Below, piece by piece: positions 1 through 10,052 of a DNA stretch of 64,000 nucleotides. Within the stretch, counting starts at the first letter, position 1. Every line of letters begins with the position of its first letter. The DNA is from Halalkalibacter suaedae. Lineage in GTDB: Bacteria; Bacillota; Bacilli; Bacillales; Bacillaceae_D. A program made the position numbers and the translations under genes. The notes beneath the pieces were generated by a model, which saw only the letters and a program-made list of their open reading frames with translations, was not told where the DNA came from and did not search any database. The DNA is taken from NCBI RefSeq assembly GCF_017939705.1, contig NZ_JAGKSQ010000013.1, positions 1-64,000 of the forward strand, written 5' to 3'.

Positions 1-95
1 TCACACCCGTTCCCATGCCGAACACGGTCGTTAAGCTCTTCAGCGCCGATGGTAGTTGGGGGCTTCCCCCTGTGAGAGTAGGACGTTGCCGGGCA
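1..95 (+). rRNA. rrf: 5S ribosomal RNA, 3' part
   Basis: The first ~95 bases match the 3' four-fifths of a Bacillus-type 5S rRNA: conserved blocks around CCGAACACGG, TTAAGCTCTTCAGCGCCGATGG and the closing CCCCCTGTGAGAGTAGGACG are all visible. The 5' end lies outside the window. It is followed at once by a strong terminator, so this is the last gene of an rRNA operon. In B. subtilis an rRNA operon likewise sits just upstream of ctsR. Confidence 0.95.
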
Positions 96-98
96 ATT

Positions 99-133
99 AA
101 GCACAATCCATTTGGATTGTGCTTTTTAATTTT
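99..133 (+). terminator. rRNA operon terminator
   Basis: An 11-bp stem AAGCACAATCC / GGATTGTGCTT with a 4-base loop is followed by a T-rich tail. It lies 4 bases after the 5S rRNA and ends the rRNA operon. Confidence 0.9.
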
Positions 134-240
134 TATAAAGATATCCCTATGTTTCTCTTCGTCAGTCACCTTGAAAAATCTCCTGTTTTGTATCTAATAG
201 AAAGAGAAGTAATGAGCCAGCTAACAAACTAGATACCCTA

Positions 241-268
241 AAGCATTCCAATAAGGAATGCTTTTTTT
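241..268 (+). terminator. second intrinsic terminator after the rRNA operon
   Basis: Stem AAGCATTCC / GGAATGCTT with a 5-base centre followed by seven T. No gene or tRNA was recognised between this and the first terminator (134-240), so it may be a back-up terminator for heavy rRNA transcription or the remnant of a lost gene. Confidence 0.75.
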
Positions 269-427
269 ATGCATAAAATGAGGAAGTGTGTAGAAGTGTC
301 TTTGAGTAAAGGAACAGAGGTCTTTTCGCATAATCAGGTAGAAGAAAGACTCGCAAGTGTTAATACGAAAAATTACTAATATCCGTTTAAAATGACAATT
401 TTCTATTCTCTTAATTTCAAAAAATGT

Positions 428-453
428 GTTTAGTGATTCGATTACGAGGTTAT
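428..453 (+). promoter_or_regulatory. candidate SigB-type promoter of the VLRF1 gene
   Basis: GTTTAG, 14 bases, GGTTAT resembles the general-stress sigma-B consensus (GTTTAA, 12-15 bases, GGGTAT). It lies about 55 bases upstream of the start codon. No good sigma-A promoter was seen in 271-500, which otherwise holds no gene. The match is imperfect. Confidence 0.35.
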
Positions 454-509
454 AGAAAAGGAAGATAGTAAAGTGGAATAGTATAAAAAAATCAAAGGAG
501 GACAAGAAA

Positions 510-1298
510 ATGATGATATTCGATAAAGATCTCCGACGATTAAAAGACCAAAGTAGCAAGGACGGATATTTGACCATTTACTTAAGCACAGATCAAACAA
601 GTAATGATCAACAAAAAGGTGAATGGAAAATCAGATTAAAAAACGGCTTAAAAAAGCTAGAGGAATATAATAAATCCATAGGTGAAAAAGACCTAGCTGT
701 ATTTAATAAGATGCAAAATAAAGCAATTAAAGAAATCCATAAGCTACAAACTGAATTACCCAAAGGGATCATATTCATAGTTGCTGCAAATGGCAAGTTT
801 CTTCTAAAGAAATTACAGATCCCGGTAAATAACGAATTTTACTGGGAGAAGGAACCAATACTTACTCAGCTTGAAAAAATTAGAGCAGATTATCCACTAG
901 AAGGAATACTATTTATTCAAAAAGAGGGCGTCTTTGCAATTGAAACAAGTATAGGTGAAGTTAAGCACGAGATGGTCTATGAGCTTGATATTGAAAACGA
1001 TGATTGGAGAAAACAAGAAGGCGTCGCAGCGACTGAACGAATAGCAAGTGGTACAAATCACCGTGATAAGTATGAACACCGTTTTGAGGCAAACCAACAT
1101 AGATGGTTCAAATCGTTGGCAAATACATTACAAAAGGAAGCAAGAAGCAAAGGTTGGAATACTATTTATCTACTGGGAGAAGAAGAACTAACGTCAGCAT
1201 TTGAGGATTATCTTCAATTTTCATCAATTAAGAAAATGAATAAAAATTATAAGAAATTCTCTTCAAAAGAAATTGTTGGACAAGTGTTGGCTTCCTAA
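510..1298 (+). CDS. VLRF1/aeRF1-type peptidyl-tRNA hydrolase-like protein
   Basis: A 262-residue protein with a good ribosome binding site (AAGGAGG) before two tandem ATG codons. It resembles bacterial archaeo-eukaryotic release-factor-like proteins (VLRF1/baeRF group, recalled from general knowledge). It has an alpha/beta core with an N-terminal YLTIYLST strand and a loop around residues 176-200 (ERIASGTNHRDKYEHRFEAN, then QHRWF) where the release-factor catalytic loop would lie. No GGQ tripeptide is seen. VLRF1 relatives such as yeast Vms1 cut nascent chains from stalled ribosomes, so a role in ribosome rescue is inferred, not shown. It is a single-gene unit between the rRNA operon and ctsR. 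The family call rests on memory of conserved blocks and could be wrong. Confidence 0.6.
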   Translation: MMIFDKDLRRLKDQSSKDGYLTIYLSTDQTSNDQQKGEWKIRLKNGLKKLEEYNKSIGEKDLAVFNKMQNKAIKEIHKLQTELPKGIIFIVAANGKFLLKKLQIPVNNEFYWEKEPILTQLEKIRADYPLEGILFIQKEGVFAIETSIGEVKHEMVYELDIENDDWRKQEGVAATERIASGTNHRDKYEHRFEANQHRWFKSLANTLQKEARSKGWNTIYLLGEEELTSAFEDYLQFSSIKKMNKNYKKFSSKEIVGQVLAS

Positions 1299-1331
1299 CA
1301 GTAGACTACTTATAGTAAATTCACCTAAAGT

Positions 1332-1366
1332 AGCCTCGCAGTACTATATGCGGGGCTCTCCTTTGA
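1332..1366 (+). terminator. weak terminator-like hairpin after the VLRF1 gene
   Basis: Nine-pair stem AGCCTCGCA / TGCGGGGCT with an 8-base loop, followed by CTCCTTTG rather than a clean T run. It probably ends or stabilises the upstream transcript. Confidence 0.5.
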
Positions 1367-1459
1367 CTAATTCTAAAAGGCTATATTTTTAATGTGAATT
1401 TCGCTAAGATACGGTTATCAACCTAATAAGCATGGTTATACTAATGATGAGCATACATA

Positions 1460-1488
1460 TTGCACTTTTTAGACAAAGTGAATATAAT
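1460..1488 (+). promoter_or_regulatory. sigma-A promoter of the ctsR operon
   Basis: TTGCAC, 17 bases, TATAAT. The predicted start of transcription near 1495 falls at the edge of the CtsR operator, which fits repression by CtsR. It also rules out upstream start codons for ctsR such as the one at 1432, because they lie before the promoter. Confidence 0.85.
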
Positions 1489-1496
1489 GTCTATAA

Positions 1497-1519
1497 AGTC
1501 AAAGATAGTCAAAGTCAAA
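1497..1519 (+). promoter_or_regulatory. CtsR operator (heptad repeats)
   Basis: AGTCAAA, GAT, AGTCAAA at 1497-1513 is an exact match to the known CtsR box (RGTCAAA, NAN, RGTCAAA). A third AGTCAAA (1513-1519) abuts the second, sharing one base. The site covers the predicted transcription start of ctsR, so it should autorepress the operon until CtsR is inactivated by heat or removed through McsB. Confidence 0.9.
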
Positions 1520-1536
1520 AGGAAGGGGGGGAACCT

Positions 1537-2007
1537 TTGAGAAATATATCAGACATCATCGAAGAATATTTAAAAGCAACAATTCAGAGAACTGGTGGTG
1601 ATCCACTTGAAATTAAAAGAGGAGATATCGCTAAGAAGTTTCAGTGCGTACCCTCCCAGATTAATTACGTCATTCAAACTAGATTTACATTAGAAAAGGG
1701 ATATCAAGTTGAGAGTAAAAGAGGCGGGGGTGGCTATATTCGAATCATAAAAGTTAGCCCACACGATGAACTTGCCTTACTTGATCACATGATTAGTATG
1801 ATAGGAAATCATATTGATCAACATACCGCAGAAAATATGATCATAAGATTGTATGAAGAACAAGCAGTAACAAAACGTGAGACGAATTTAATGATTAGTG
1901 TTGTCAGTAGGGATAATTACCAGCTTCAGATGTCTCAACGTGATGAAGTAAGGGCCAAGATCCTTAAGGCAATGTTAGAGACACTCAAATACAGAGAAAC
2001 TAATTAG
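1537..2007 (+). CDS. ctsR: Class III heat-shock repressor CtsR
   Basis: 156-residue repressor of clp genes, which binds as a dimer to heptad repeats. The N-terminal helix-turn-helix spans about residues 25-50, followed by the wing with the glycine-rich KRGGGGYIRI (61-70). Arg62 in this wing is the residue phosphorylated by McsB in a Geobacillus homologue. The start chosen is TTG at 1537, giving the usual MRNISDIIEEYLK N-terminus with a GGAAGGGGGG binding site; a longer reading frame from 1432 begins before the promoter. First gene of ctsR-mcsA-mcsB-clpC. Confidence 0.95.
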   Translation: MRNISDIIEEYLKATIQRTGGDPLEIKRGDIAKKFQCVPSQINYVIQTRFTLEKGYQVESKRGGGGYIRIIKVSPHDELALLDHMISMIGNHIDQHTAENMIIRLYEEQAVTKRETNLMISVVSRDNYQLQMSQRDEVRAKILKAMLETLKYRETN

Positions 2008-2023
2008 TTCGGGAGGTGATCCT

Positions 2024-2557
2024 GTGATTTGTCAGGAATGCAACCAAAGACAAGCGACTTTGCATTTCGCTAAGATTATCAATGGTGAAAAGACAGAGTT
2101 TCATATTTGTGAACAATGTGCTAAGGAGAAAGGTGAATATTCAGCAGGAACGAATAGCTTCTCAATTCATCAATTATTATCAGGATTGTTACATTTTGAC
2201 CAGCCACTTAAATCTAGTGAAGAAAATTCAGGAGTTAATTCTGAGTTAACTTGTACTAAATGTGGGATGACATATAGTCAATTTACTAAAGTAGGTAGAT
2301 TTGGTTGTGCTCATTGTTATAAGGACTTTTCTTCGAAGCTTGATCCGATCTTGAAACGTGTTCATAGTGGAAATCAGACTCATGCAGGAAAACTACCGAA
2401 ACGAATTGGTGGTGGCATTCAGCTCCAACGTGAAATAAATGCTCTTAAGCAAAAGCTTAAAGAGTATATTGAACAAGAGGAATTTGAGAAAGCTGCCGAG
2501 CTACGTGATTCAATCCGTTCGCTAGAATTAAAGAAACAAGAGAAAAGGGAGGGATAG
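2024..2557 (+). CDS. mcsA: McsA, zinc-finger activator of arginine kinase McsB
   Basis: 177 residues, GTG start with GGGAGGTGAT upstream. Four zinc-type CxxC pairs are visible: C3/C6, C29/C32, C77/C80 and C95/C98. A UvrB/UvrC-like (UVR) motif follows around residues 138-171 (EQEEFEKAAELRDSI). McsA binds and activates McsB, and also modulates CtsR. Its UVR motif resembles the one in the ClpC middle domain encoded two genes later. It ends 3 bases before mcsB, which suggests coupled translation. Confidence 0.95.
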   Translation: MICQECNQRQATLHFAKIINGEKTEFHICEQCAKEKGEYSAGTNSFSIHQLLSGLLHFDQPLKSSEENSGVNSELTCTKCGMTYSQFTKVGRFGCAHCYKDFSSKLDPILKRVHSGNQTHAGKLPKRIGGGIQLQREINALKQKLKEYIEQEEFEKAAELRDSIRSLELKKQEKREG

Positions 2558-2560
2558 TTA

Positions 2561-3637
2561 GTGTCGCTCCAACAATTTATTTCAGAAGCACTTAGCCCTT
2601 GGATGAAAAAAGATGGACCAGATTCGGATATTGTACTAAGTAGCCGAATAAGATTAGCAAGGAACTTGGAGGAATATAAATTTCCTTTACTTGCATCAAT
2701 GGAAGAATCATATGCCGTTATTAAGCATGTTGGAGATGCCCTAACGCAGGAGGAATTCGATTTAATTGGATCATTAGAGGTTTTTCAAATTGATGAAATG
2801 AAAACAAATGAAAAACGTGTTCTTGTTGAGAAGCATCTTATTAGCCCTCATCTAGCAGATCATTCAAAGCATGGTGCTGTCCTACTAGACCATGATGAAT
2901 CTGTTAGCATTATGGTGAATGAGGAAGACCATTTAAGAATACAATGTTTACTTCCAGGCTTTCAACTAGAGAAGGGTTTAAACAAGGCCAATGAAATTGA
3001 TGACTGGGTTGAAAAACATCTAACATATGCATTCGATGAAAAAAGAGGTTATTTAACGAGTTGTCCAACAAATGTTGGGACAGGTTTGAGAGCATCTGTA
3101 ATGATGCATCTTCCCGCGTTAGCAATGACCCATCAGCTTAATCGGATTTTGCCGGCAATTAATCAATTAGGATTAGTTGTTAGAGGAATTTACGGGGAAG
3201 GTAGCGAAGCTTTAGGTAACCTATTTCAAATTTCTAACCAGCTTACTCTCGGAAAGTCAGAGCAAGATATTGTTGAGGATCTTCAAGGCGTTGTACTGCA
3301 ACTGATTCAACAAGAACGCTCAGCAAGAGAGTTACTTCTCGATGAGTCGAGACTACAGCTTGAAGACCGTGTTCATCGTTCATTTGGGATTTTAGCCCAT
3401 AGTAGAATGATTGAATCAAAAGAGGCTACACAACGTCTCTCAAATGTTAGACTTGGAATTGATTTAGGTTTAATTAAAGGCTTGTCCGGAAATATCCTCA
3501 ACGAGTTAATGATTTTGACACAACCAGGATTTCTTCAGCAGTATGCTGGGGAAGTACTAACTCCTGATCAACGTGACGAAAGAAGAGCAACGTTAATTAG
3601 AGAGCGCCTAAGATTAGAAGAAGGTATGGATGAATAA
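2561..3637 (+). CDS. mcsB: Protein arginine kinase McsB
   Basis: 358-residue ATP:guanido phosphotransferase-type enzyme that phosphorylates arginines on CtsR and on aberrant proteins, tagging them for ClpC-ClpP. The N-terminal nucleotide-binding signature SSRIRLARN is at about residues 27-35 and the conserved [12 protein letters not shown] block lies near the middle, with [10 protein letters not shown] after it. Length equals the usual family length. GTG start at 2561, preceded by GGGAGGG inside the end of mcsA. Acts with McsA and ClpC from the same operon. Confidence 0.96.
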   Translation: MSLQQFISEALSPWMKKDGPDSDIVLSSRIRLARNLEEYKFPLLASMEESYAVIKHVGDALTQEEFDLIGSLEVFQIDEMKTNEKRVLVEKHLISPHLADHSKHGAVLLDHDESVSIMVNEEDHLRIQCLLPGFQLEKGLNKANEIDDWVEKHLTYAFDEKRGYLTSCPTNVGTGLRASVMMHLPALAMTHQLNRILPAINQLGLVVRGIYGEGSEALGNLFQISNQLTLGKSEQDIVEDLQGVVLQLIQQERSARELLLDESRLQLEDRVHRSFGILAHSRMIESKEATQRLSNVRLGIDLGLIKGLSGNILNELMILTQPGFLQQYAGEVLTPDQRDERRATLIRERLRLEEGMDE

Positions 3638-3655
3638 CTACGGAGGTGAGCGTCA

Positions 3656-6097
3656 ATGATGTTTGGACGATTTACAGAACGAGCACAGAAGGTATTAGCA
3701 TTAGCTCAAGAAGAAGCAGTTAGATTAGGGCATAATAATATAGGGACAGAACATATTTTACTTGGACTTATTAGTGAAGGTGAAGGAATCGCAGCCAAGG
3801 CCTTACAAGCATTAGGTTTAGGTTCAGATAAAATCCAAAATGAAGTAGAATCTTTAATTGGTAAAGGCCAAGAAGGGTCAAAAACAATCCATTATACACC
3901 TCGAGCTAAAAAGGTGATTGAGCTTTCAATGGATGAGGCTCGTAAACTAGGTCACTCCTACGTAGGTACAGAACATATTCTACTTGGTTTGATTCGTGAG
4001 GGTGAAGGTGTAGCTGCACGAGTTCTAAATAATTTAGGTGTCAGCTTAAATAAAGCAAGACAACAGGTGCTTCAGTTACTTGGAAGTAATGAGGTTAATA
4101 GTTCTTCCTCACAAAGTGGCGGTGCTACACATGCCAATACACCAACACTTGATAGCTTGGCTCGTGATCTGACAGCTGTAGCTAAAGAGGAATCACTTGA
4201 CCCTGTTATTGGACGAAGTAAGGAAATTGAACGAGTCATTCAAGTACTTAGCCGTCGTACAAAAAACAATCCAGTATTAATTGGTGAGCCTGGGGTTGGT
4301 AAAACAGCGATTGCAGAAGGATTAGCACAAGCAATTATTGCAAATGAAGTTCCAGAAACACTTCGCAACAAGCGAGTGATGACACTTGATATGGGTACGG
4401 TTGTTGCAGGTACTAAGTACCGTGGTGAGTTTGAGGATCGTCTTAAAAAGGTTATGGACGAAATTCGCCAAGCACAAAACGTCATTCTTTTCATTGACGA
4501 GTTGCACACATTAATTGGTGCTGGTGGTGCAGAAGGTGCGATTGATGCGTCAAATATTCTTAAGCCATCGTTAGCTCGTGGTGAACTTCAGTGTATCGGT
4601 GCCACAACCCTTGATGAGTATCGTAAGTATATTGAAAAGGATGCTGCTCTAGAGCGTCGTTTCCAACCAATTCAAGTAAATGAACCAACATTAGATGAAT
4701 CAATTCAGATTCTAAAAGGTCTTCGTGACCGTTATGAAGCACATCATCGTGTAACAATTACTGATGATGCAATTGATCAAGCGGTTAAGCTTTCCGATCG
4801 TTATATTTCTGACCGATTCTTACCAGATAAGGCAATTGATTTAATTGATGAGGCAGGATCTAAAGTACGTTTGCGTTCATATACAGCTCCACCAAATTTA
4901 AAAGAACTTGAACAACGACTAGATGAAACACGTAAAGAAAAAGACGCAGCTGTTCAAAGTCAAGAATTTGAGAAAGCGGCCTCTCTTCGTGATTCGGAGC
5001 AACGTCTTCGTGAGGAACTGGAAGAGATGAAGAATGAATGGAAGAAGAAACAGGGGCAAGAAGCAACTGAAGTAACTGTCGAAGATATTGCTCAGGTTGT
5101 AGCGAGCTGGACAGGAATTCCTGTTTCTAAAGTAGCAGAAGAAGAAACAGATCGTTTATTAAAAATGGAAGAAATTCTACATGAGCGTATTGTCGGCCAA
5201 GAGGAAGCGGTCAAATCAATTTCCAAAGCAGTAAGAAGAGCACGTGCAGGATTAAAAGATCCGAAAAGACCAATTGGTTCATTTATCTTCTTAGGTCCAA
5301 CAGGTGTTGGTAAGACTGAGCTTGCACGAGCGGTTGCTGAAACGTTATTTGGAGATGAAGATTCTGTAATCCGTATCGATATGTCTGAGTACATGGAGAA
5401 GCATACAACAAGCCGTCTTGTTGGTTCACCCCCAGGATACGTTGGTCATGACGATGGTGGGCAATTAACAGAGAAAGTACGTCGTAAGCCATATTCAGTT
5501 ATTTTGCTAGATGAAATTGAAAAAGCACATCCAGAAGTGTTTAATATTTTATTACAAGTGCTTGAGGATGGTCGATTAACAGATTCTAAAGGTCGAACAG
5601 TTGATTTCCGAAATACGGCAATTATCATGACGTCTAATGTTGGTGCTAGCACACTTAGCCGCAATAAATTCCTAGGTTTCACAACAGATAGTGAAAACCA
5701 AGAATACAAGGACATGAAGAGTAAAGTGATGGATGATTTAAAACGAAGCTTCCGTCCAGAGTTCTTAAACCGTATTGATGAGTTAATTGTATTCCATTCG
5801 CTTGAGAAGAAGCATGTTCGTGAGATTATTACACTTATGGCAGATCAACTGAAGAAGAGACTAATGGAGCAAGGTATTGAGTTTGAGTTGACAGAGGCTG
5901 CAAAGGATAAGATTACGGATTTAGGCTATGATCCAGAGTACAGGGCAAGACCTCTCCGTCGTGCACTTCAGAAGCAAGTTGAGGATCGTCTCTCAGAAGA
6001 ACTATTAAAAGGTACGATTGTGAAAGGACAGAAGGCACTCATCGATGTTAAGGATGATGAGCTGTTTGTTGAAACACGAGAGAATCTACAAGTATAG
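3656..6097 (+). CDS. clpC: ATP-dependent Clp protease ATPase subunit ClpC
   Basis: 813-residue Hsp100 unfoldase. Two Clp N-domain repeats occupy residues 1-145 ([31 protein letters not shown]). AAA module 1 has Walker A GEPGVGKT (210-217) and Walker B ILFIDE. A middle domain with a UVR motif ([10 protein letters not shown]) follows, then module 2 with Walker A GPTGVGKT near 547 and [14 protein letters not shown]. The UVR-containing middle domain is the docking site for adaptors such as MecA and McsB. Last gene of the CtsR operon, with a terminator just downstream. Confidence 0.98.
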   Translation: MMFGRFTERAQKVLALAQEEAVRLGHNNIGTEHILLGLISEGEGIAAKALQALGLGSDKIQNEVESLIGKGQEGSKTIHYTPRAKKVIELSMDEARKLGHSYVGTEHILLGLIREGEGVAARVLNNLGVSLNKARQQVLQLLGSNEVNSSSSQSGGATHANTPTLDSLARDLTAVAKEESLDPVIGRSKEIERVIQVLSRRTKNNPVLIGEPGVGKTAIAEGLAQAIIANEVPETLRNKRVMTLDMGTVVAGTKYRGEFEDRLKKVMDEIRQAQNVILFIDELHTLIGAGGAEGAIDASNILKPSLARGELQCIGATTLDEYRKYIEKDAALERRFQPIQVNEPTLDESIQILKGLRDRYEAHHRVTITDDAIDQAVKLSDRYISDRFLPDKAIDLIDEAGSKVRLRSYTAPPNLKELEQRLDETRKEKDAAVQSQEFEKAASLRDSEQRLREELEEMKNEWKKKQGQEATEVTVEDIAQVVASWTGIPVSKVAEEETDRLLKMEEILHERIVGQEEAVKSISKAVRRARAGLKDPKRPIGSFIFLGPTGVGKTELARAVAETLFGDEDSVIRIDMSEYMEKHTTSRLVGSPPGYVGHDDGGQLTEKVRRKPYSVILLDEIEKAHPEVFNILLQVLEDGRLTDSKGRTVDFRNTAIIMTSNVGASTLSRNKFLGFTTDSENQEYKDMKSKVMDDLKRSFRPEFLNRIDELIVFHSLEKKHVREIITLMADQLKKRLMEQGIEFELTEAAKDKITDLGYDPEYRARPLRRALQKQVEDRLSEELLKGTIVKGQKALIDVKDDELFVETRENLQV

Positions 6098-6127
6098 AAA
6101 TAGCAGAAACAAAGGATTTAAGCGTGA

Positions 6128-6166
6128 GAAAAGCCAGGGGATAGTCATATTCTCCTGGCTTTTCAC
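6128..6166 (+). terminator. terminator of the ctsR-clpC operon
   Basis: Eleven-pair stem GAAAAGCCAGG / CCTGGCTTTTC with a 15-base loop, 30 bases after the clpC stop. The T run is short. It separates the CtsR operon from radA, although read-through is likely. Confidence 0.75.
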
Positions 6167-6246
6167 CATAGAATACGAGTAAGTCGCTTTTTATCATCTA
6201 TATTTGCTACAATTAAACGAGGATGGTTAAGGGAGTGACTAAAGGA

Positions 6247-7626
6247 ATGGCAACAAAGAAGAAAACAAAGTTTGTTTGTCAGGAATGTGGATATGAGTCA
6301 GCAAAATGGATGGGGAAATGCCCTGGCTGTCAAGGCTGGAATACAATGGTCGAAGAATTTGAAGCGAGTGCCAAGCAATCAAGCCGTAGCTATGTGACCT
6401 CTAGTTCTACAGCGGGCTCTAAGCCGCAATCAATCGTATCAGTTGTAAGTGATACTGAAGCGAGAATAAGCACAACGATGCTCGAATTAGATCGTGTATT
6501 AGGTGGAGGAATCGTCCCTGGCTCACTTGTTTTAGTCGGTGGAGATCCGGGTATTGGAAAATCTACACTTCTATTACAGCTTTCATCGAAATTGGCTGAA
6601 ACAAAGCAACGAGTATTATATATATCTGGTGAAGAATCAGTTAAACAAACCAAGCTACGCTCAGATCGACTAGGAGTGACCTCAGCCGATCTTTATGTAT
6701 TAGCTGAAACGGATATCTCATTCATTGAGAGAGCGATTGATGAAGTGAAACCGACGCTTGTTGTGATAGATTCGATTCAAACGGTTTATCAAGAAGAAAT
6801 TACCTCTGCACCTGGAAGTGTTGCCCAAGTAAGAGAATGTACTGCTGCATTCATGCGAATTGCTAAGACAAGAGGTATTGCTATCTTCATTGTTGGTCAT
6901 GTAACAAAGCAAGGATCGATAGCGGGTCCTAAGCTTCTAGAACATATGGTTGATTCTGTTTTGTACTTTGAAGGTGAACGCCATCATACATATCGAATAT
7001 TAAGAGCGGTGAAAAATCGATTCGGCTCAACAAATGAGATGGGTATATTCGAAATGAAAGAAGTGGGTCTTGAAGAGGTGCTTAATCCTTCCGAGATCTT
7101 CTTGGAGGACCGGTCTGAAGGAGCTGCAGGTTCAATTGTTGTTGCGTCAATGGAGGGTACTCGACCTGTTCTAGTAGAGCTACAAGCATTGATATCCCCT
7201 ACAAGTTTTGGGAATCCTAGAAGAATGGCAACGGGGATTGATCATAACCGAGTTTCATTATTAATGGCTGTACTAGAGAAAAGAGTTGGTTTACTGTTAC
7301 AGAATCAAGATGCGTATTTAAATGTTGCTGGTGGGATACGGTTAGATGAACCAGCCATAGATTTAGCTATTGCCTTAAGCATTGCATCTAGCTTTAGAAA
7401 TCAAATAACGAGTCCAACAGATGTAGCGATAGGCGAAATTGGATTAACTGGAGAAATAAGACGAGTCTCAAGGATTGAACAAAGAGTCAATGAGGCTGCA
7501 AAGCTCGGTTTCAAACGAGCAATCATTCCGGAAAAGAATCTCGGCGGTTGGACTTATCCAAAAGGAATAAAGGTAATTGGCGTTTCAACATTGGAACAGG
7601 CATTAGAAGTCGGGATAGGAGGATAA
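6247..7626 (+). CDS. radA: DNA repair/recombination protein RadA (Sms)
   Basis: 459-residue RecA-like ATPase that promotes branch migration in recombination repair. It has an N-terminal zinc finger ([18 protein letters not shown], residues ~10-27), Walker [10 protein letters not shown] near 98-106, the RadA-specific KNRFG motif near 255-260, and a C-terminal Lon-protease-like domain. ATG at 6247 is preferred over a start at 6223 because it has GGGAGTGA 8 bases upstream and yields the usual [13 protein letters not shown]-terminus. The stop precedes disA by 2 bases. Confidence 0.95.
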   Translation: MATKKKTKFVCQECGYESAKWMGKCPGCQGWNTMVEEFEASAKQSSRSYVTSSSTAGSKPQSIVSVVSDTEARISTTMLELDRVLGGGIVPGSLVLVGGDPGIGKSTLLLQLSSKLAETKQRVLYISGEESVKQTKLRSDRLGVTSADLYVLAETDISFIERAIDEVKPTLVVIDSIQTVYQEEITSAPGSVAQVRECTAAFMRIAKTRGIAIFIVGHVTKQGSIAGPKLLEHMVDSVLYFEGERHHTYRILRAVKNRFGSTNEMGIFEMKEVGLEEVLNPSEIFLEDRSEGAAGSIVVASMEGTRPVLVELQALISPTSFGNPRRMATGIDHNRVSLLMAVLEKRVGLLLQNQDAYLNVAGGIRLDEPAIDLAIALSIASSFRNQITSPTDVAIGEIGLTGEIRRVSRIEQRVNEAAKLGFKRAIIPEKNLGGWTYPKGIKVIGVSTLEQALEVGIGG

Positions 7627-7628
7627 AG

Positions 7629-8702
7629 ATGGCAGAAGAACAGTGTAATGCTTTTGTTCAGAACCTATTAAAACTTGTCGCACCAGGGTCTCCCCTCCGT
7701 GCTGGTATCGACAATGTTCTTCGAGCAAAAACAGGTGGCTTAATTGTAATTGGTTATAACAATGGGATGATTCCTATTGTTGACGGAGGATTCTTTATAA
7801 ATTGTGATTATTCTCCTGCATACCTATATGAACTAGCTAAGATGGATGGGGCAATTATTTTAAGTGAAGACGGGAAAAAGATATTATATGCCAATACACA
7901 ATTGGTACCGAATAACGGAATCTCCTCAAATGAAACAGGGATCCGCCACCGTACTGCTGAGCGGGTAGCTAAACAAACAGGCAATCTAGTCATTTCTATT
8001 TCCCAGAGAAGAAATGTTATCACTTTATATCAAGGGGATTATCGATACTCATTAAGAGATATCGGTGTTATCTTAACAAAGGCTAATCAAGCCATTCAAA
8101 CCCTAGAGAAATATAAGGTTGTCCTTGACCAAGGAATTACTAATTTAGGTGCATTAGAATTTGAACAGCTGGTTACCTTTTACGAAGTAACACAGGTGAT
8201 TCATCGAGTCCAGATGGTTTTACGGATTAAGCGAGAAATCCTTAACTATGTTAATGAGCTTGGTGATGAAGGTCGATTGATATCAATGCAATTAAATGAA
8301 CTTGTGGCAAATACGGAGAAGGAAGCTATGCTGCTATTAAAGGATTATGTTAAAGATACAAAACAGAATGTGGAAGAGATGTTGCAGGGGCTTTCGAAAT
8401 TTGATGGCGATGAACTTTTTGATGAACAAGAGATTGTTAAGGTACTCGGCTTTGGGAAGGTTGTCAATATCCAAGAACAATCAGTTACACCAAGAGGCTA
8501 CCGAATATTAAATCGAATTCCACGACTTCCTGCACCGATAATTAAGAACCTGATTGAAAAGTATGGAAATTTAACGAACATTATGTTCGCAAGTATTGAA
8601 GAATTAGATGAAGTGGAAGGAATTGGAGAATCTAGAGCGAAGATGATAAAGGAAGGATTAAATCGCATCCAAGAACAATTGTTCGTGGATCGCCATATTT
8701 AA
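7629..8702 (+). CDS. disA: DNA-integrity scanning diadenylate cyclase DisA
   Basis: 357 residues. Makes cyclic di-AMP from two ATP and scans DNA for branched lesions, linking damage to sporulation. The diadenylate cyclase domain shows DGA (~residues 73-75) and RHRTA (~105-109). A helical linker follows, then a helix-hairpin-helix DNA-binding region at the C terminus ([15 protein letters not shown]). ATG at 7629 gives [11 protein letters not shown] and the normal length. Immediately downstream of radA, which is known to interact with DisA in B. subtilis. Confidence 0.95.
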   Translation: MAEEQCNAFVQNLLKLVAPGSPLRAGIDNVLRAKTGGLIVIGYNNGMIPIVDGGFFINCDYSPAYLYELAKMDGAIILSEDGKKILYANTQLVPNNGISSNETGIRHRTAERVAKQTGNLVISISQRRNVITLYQGDYRYSLRDIGVILTKANQAIQTLEKYKVVLDQGITNLGALEFEQLVTFYEVTQVIHRVQMVLRIKREILNYVNELGDEGRLISMQLNELVANTEKEAMLLLKDYVKDTKQNVEEMLQGLSKFDGDELFDEQEIVKVLGFGKVVNIQEQSVTPRGYRILNRIPRLPAPIIKNLIEKYGNLTNIMFASIEELDEVEGIGESRAKMIKEGLNRIQEQLFVDRHI

Positions 8703-8823
8703 CAGGGATTAGTGTTAAGTAGGTTTTGGAATATGGAATAATTCTGAGAATTTATGTGAAATACAGTTTGATAGGTTTCAAAAGGAGAAACTTGTCTATA
8801 ATAATAAGAGGAGGTGAATATGG

Positions 8824-9912
8824 ATGCTAAAGCGTATGGTACAGCTTTTTTTCGTCCTTGTTGGAGGAACACTAGGTTTTATCTTTATACCAGAACTTAT
8901 CCATATCTTAAATGTTGGTGAAGTACCTGGATGGCTTACAACTTCATATGCAGGTGCATTGGTTGGTGCAATTTTATTTTTTATCGCTACATTCTGGTTA
9001 GCTGACTATATCGTGAATTTTATGAAGCTAATGGAAGAAAAAATTGTTAAAGCTCCCCTTACTGATGTGTTATCTGGAACGATGGGTTTAATTATAGGAC
9101 TTTTTGTCGCTTACCTCATCACAATTCCATTAAACTCAATCAGTATCGCGGTGGTTAGTACAGTTCTCCCGATTTTCGTCACTATTTTTCTAGGTTATTT
9201 TGGTTTTCAGATTGGATTCAAAAAACGAGATGAACTTATTAATTTATTTACCCTGACTCGAAACATTGGTAAGAAAAAGGAAGAAGAAGATCCGACAAAA
9301 GGCAAGCAACTTAAGATTTTGGACACTAGTGTGATTATTGATGGCCGGATTGCAGATATTTGCAAAACTGGATTTTTAGAAGGAACTCTTGTTATCCCTG
9401 AATTTGTGTTAGAGGAATTACAGCATATTGCCGATTCTTCAGATGTTCTTAAACGAAACCGCGGACGTCGTGGACTTGATATTCTTAATAAGATTCAAAA
9501 AGAACTACCGATAAATGTAGAAATTTATGAAGGAGATTTTGATGAAATCTCTGAAGTAGATAGTAAGCTGGTTAAGTTAGCGAAGTTATCTTCAGGAATG
9601 GTTGTCACAAATGATTTTAATCTTAACAAGGTGTGTGAGCTACAAGGGGTATCAGTATTAAATATTAATGACTTAGCAAATGCCGTCAAGCCTGTCGTTC
9701 TGCCAGGAGAAGAGCTTAAGGTTCAAGTCATCAAAGACGGTAAGGAGCAGCATCAAGGTGTTGCTTATCTAGATGATGGAACAATGATTGTTGTTGAAGG
9801 TGGACGTGAATACATTAGTAAACATATTGATGTTGTCGTCACAAGTGTTTTACAAACGAGTGCAGGCCGAATGATTTTTGCTAAGCCGAAACTATTAGAA
9901 AAGGCTCAATAG
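8824..9912 (+). CDS. yacL: Membrane-anchored PIN/TRAM domain protein (YacL)
   Basis: 362 residues. About four N-terminal membrane segments (within residues 5-130) precede a PIN nuclease-like domain ([15 protein letters not shown] with acidic residues, and [10 protein letters not shown]) at about 160-290. A C-terminal TRAM-type RNA-binding domain ([19 protein letters not shown]) ends it. A role as a membrane-tethered RNase is inferred from the domains; function is not established. GAGGAGGTGAATATGG gives a strong binding site for ATG 8824. A TATAAT at 8797-8802 may be a -10 box but no matching -35 was seen. Confidence 0.9.
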   Translation: MLKRMVQLFFVLVGGTLGFIFIPELIHILNVGEVPGWLTTSYAGALVGAILFFIATFWLADYIVNFMKLMEEKIVKAPLTDVLSGTMGLIIGLFVAYLITIPLNSISIAVVSTVLPIFVTIFLGYFGFQIGFKKRDELINLFTLTRNIGKKKEEEDPTKGKQLKILDTSVIIDGRIADICKTGFLEGTLVIPEFVLEELQHIADSSDVLKRNRGRRGLDILNKIQKELPINVEIYEGDFDEISEVDSKLVKLAKLSSGMVVTNDFNLNKVCELQGVSVLNINDLANAVKPVVLPGEELKVQVIKDGKEQHQGVAYLDDGTMIVVEGGREYISKHIDVVVTSVLQTSAGRMIFAKPKLLEKAQ

Positions 9913-9922
9913 TTAGAAGGAT

Positions 9923-9964
9923 AAGCGTTCTATCTCTTAGGGAGAATAGGCGCTTCTCTTTTTC
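9923..9964 (+). terminator. terminator after yacL
   Basis: AAGCG / CGCTT outer stem enclosing partly complementary TTCTATCTC and GGAGAATAG, followed by TCTCTTTTTC. Separates yacL from ispD. The stem has mismatches, so strength is uncertain. Confidence 0.55.
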
Positions 9965-10052
9965 TTGTACAAGCTTACAATAAGTTATGCTATTGTTAGA
10001 AAGAGCATGCTAAATTAATTATTAATTTTTTCATGTGATTGGAGAGAGATGC

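Noticed and set aside
134-240. tRNA gene between the 5S rRNA and the second terminator
   Set aside because: No cloverleaf arms, T-loop or CCA end could be found.
1394-1418. Second SigB-like promoter upstream of ctsR
   Set aside because: GTGAAT, 13 bases, GGTTAT matches the -35 in only three of six positions.
1432-1536. N-terminal extension of CtsR from an earlier in-frame start
   Set aside because: It begins upstream of the ctsR promoter (1460-1488) and its residues are unlike CtsR; TTG 1537 gives the conserved start.
8768-8802. Promoter upstream of yacL using TTGATA and TATAAT
   Set aside because: The spacing is 23 bases, too long; another -35 was not found.
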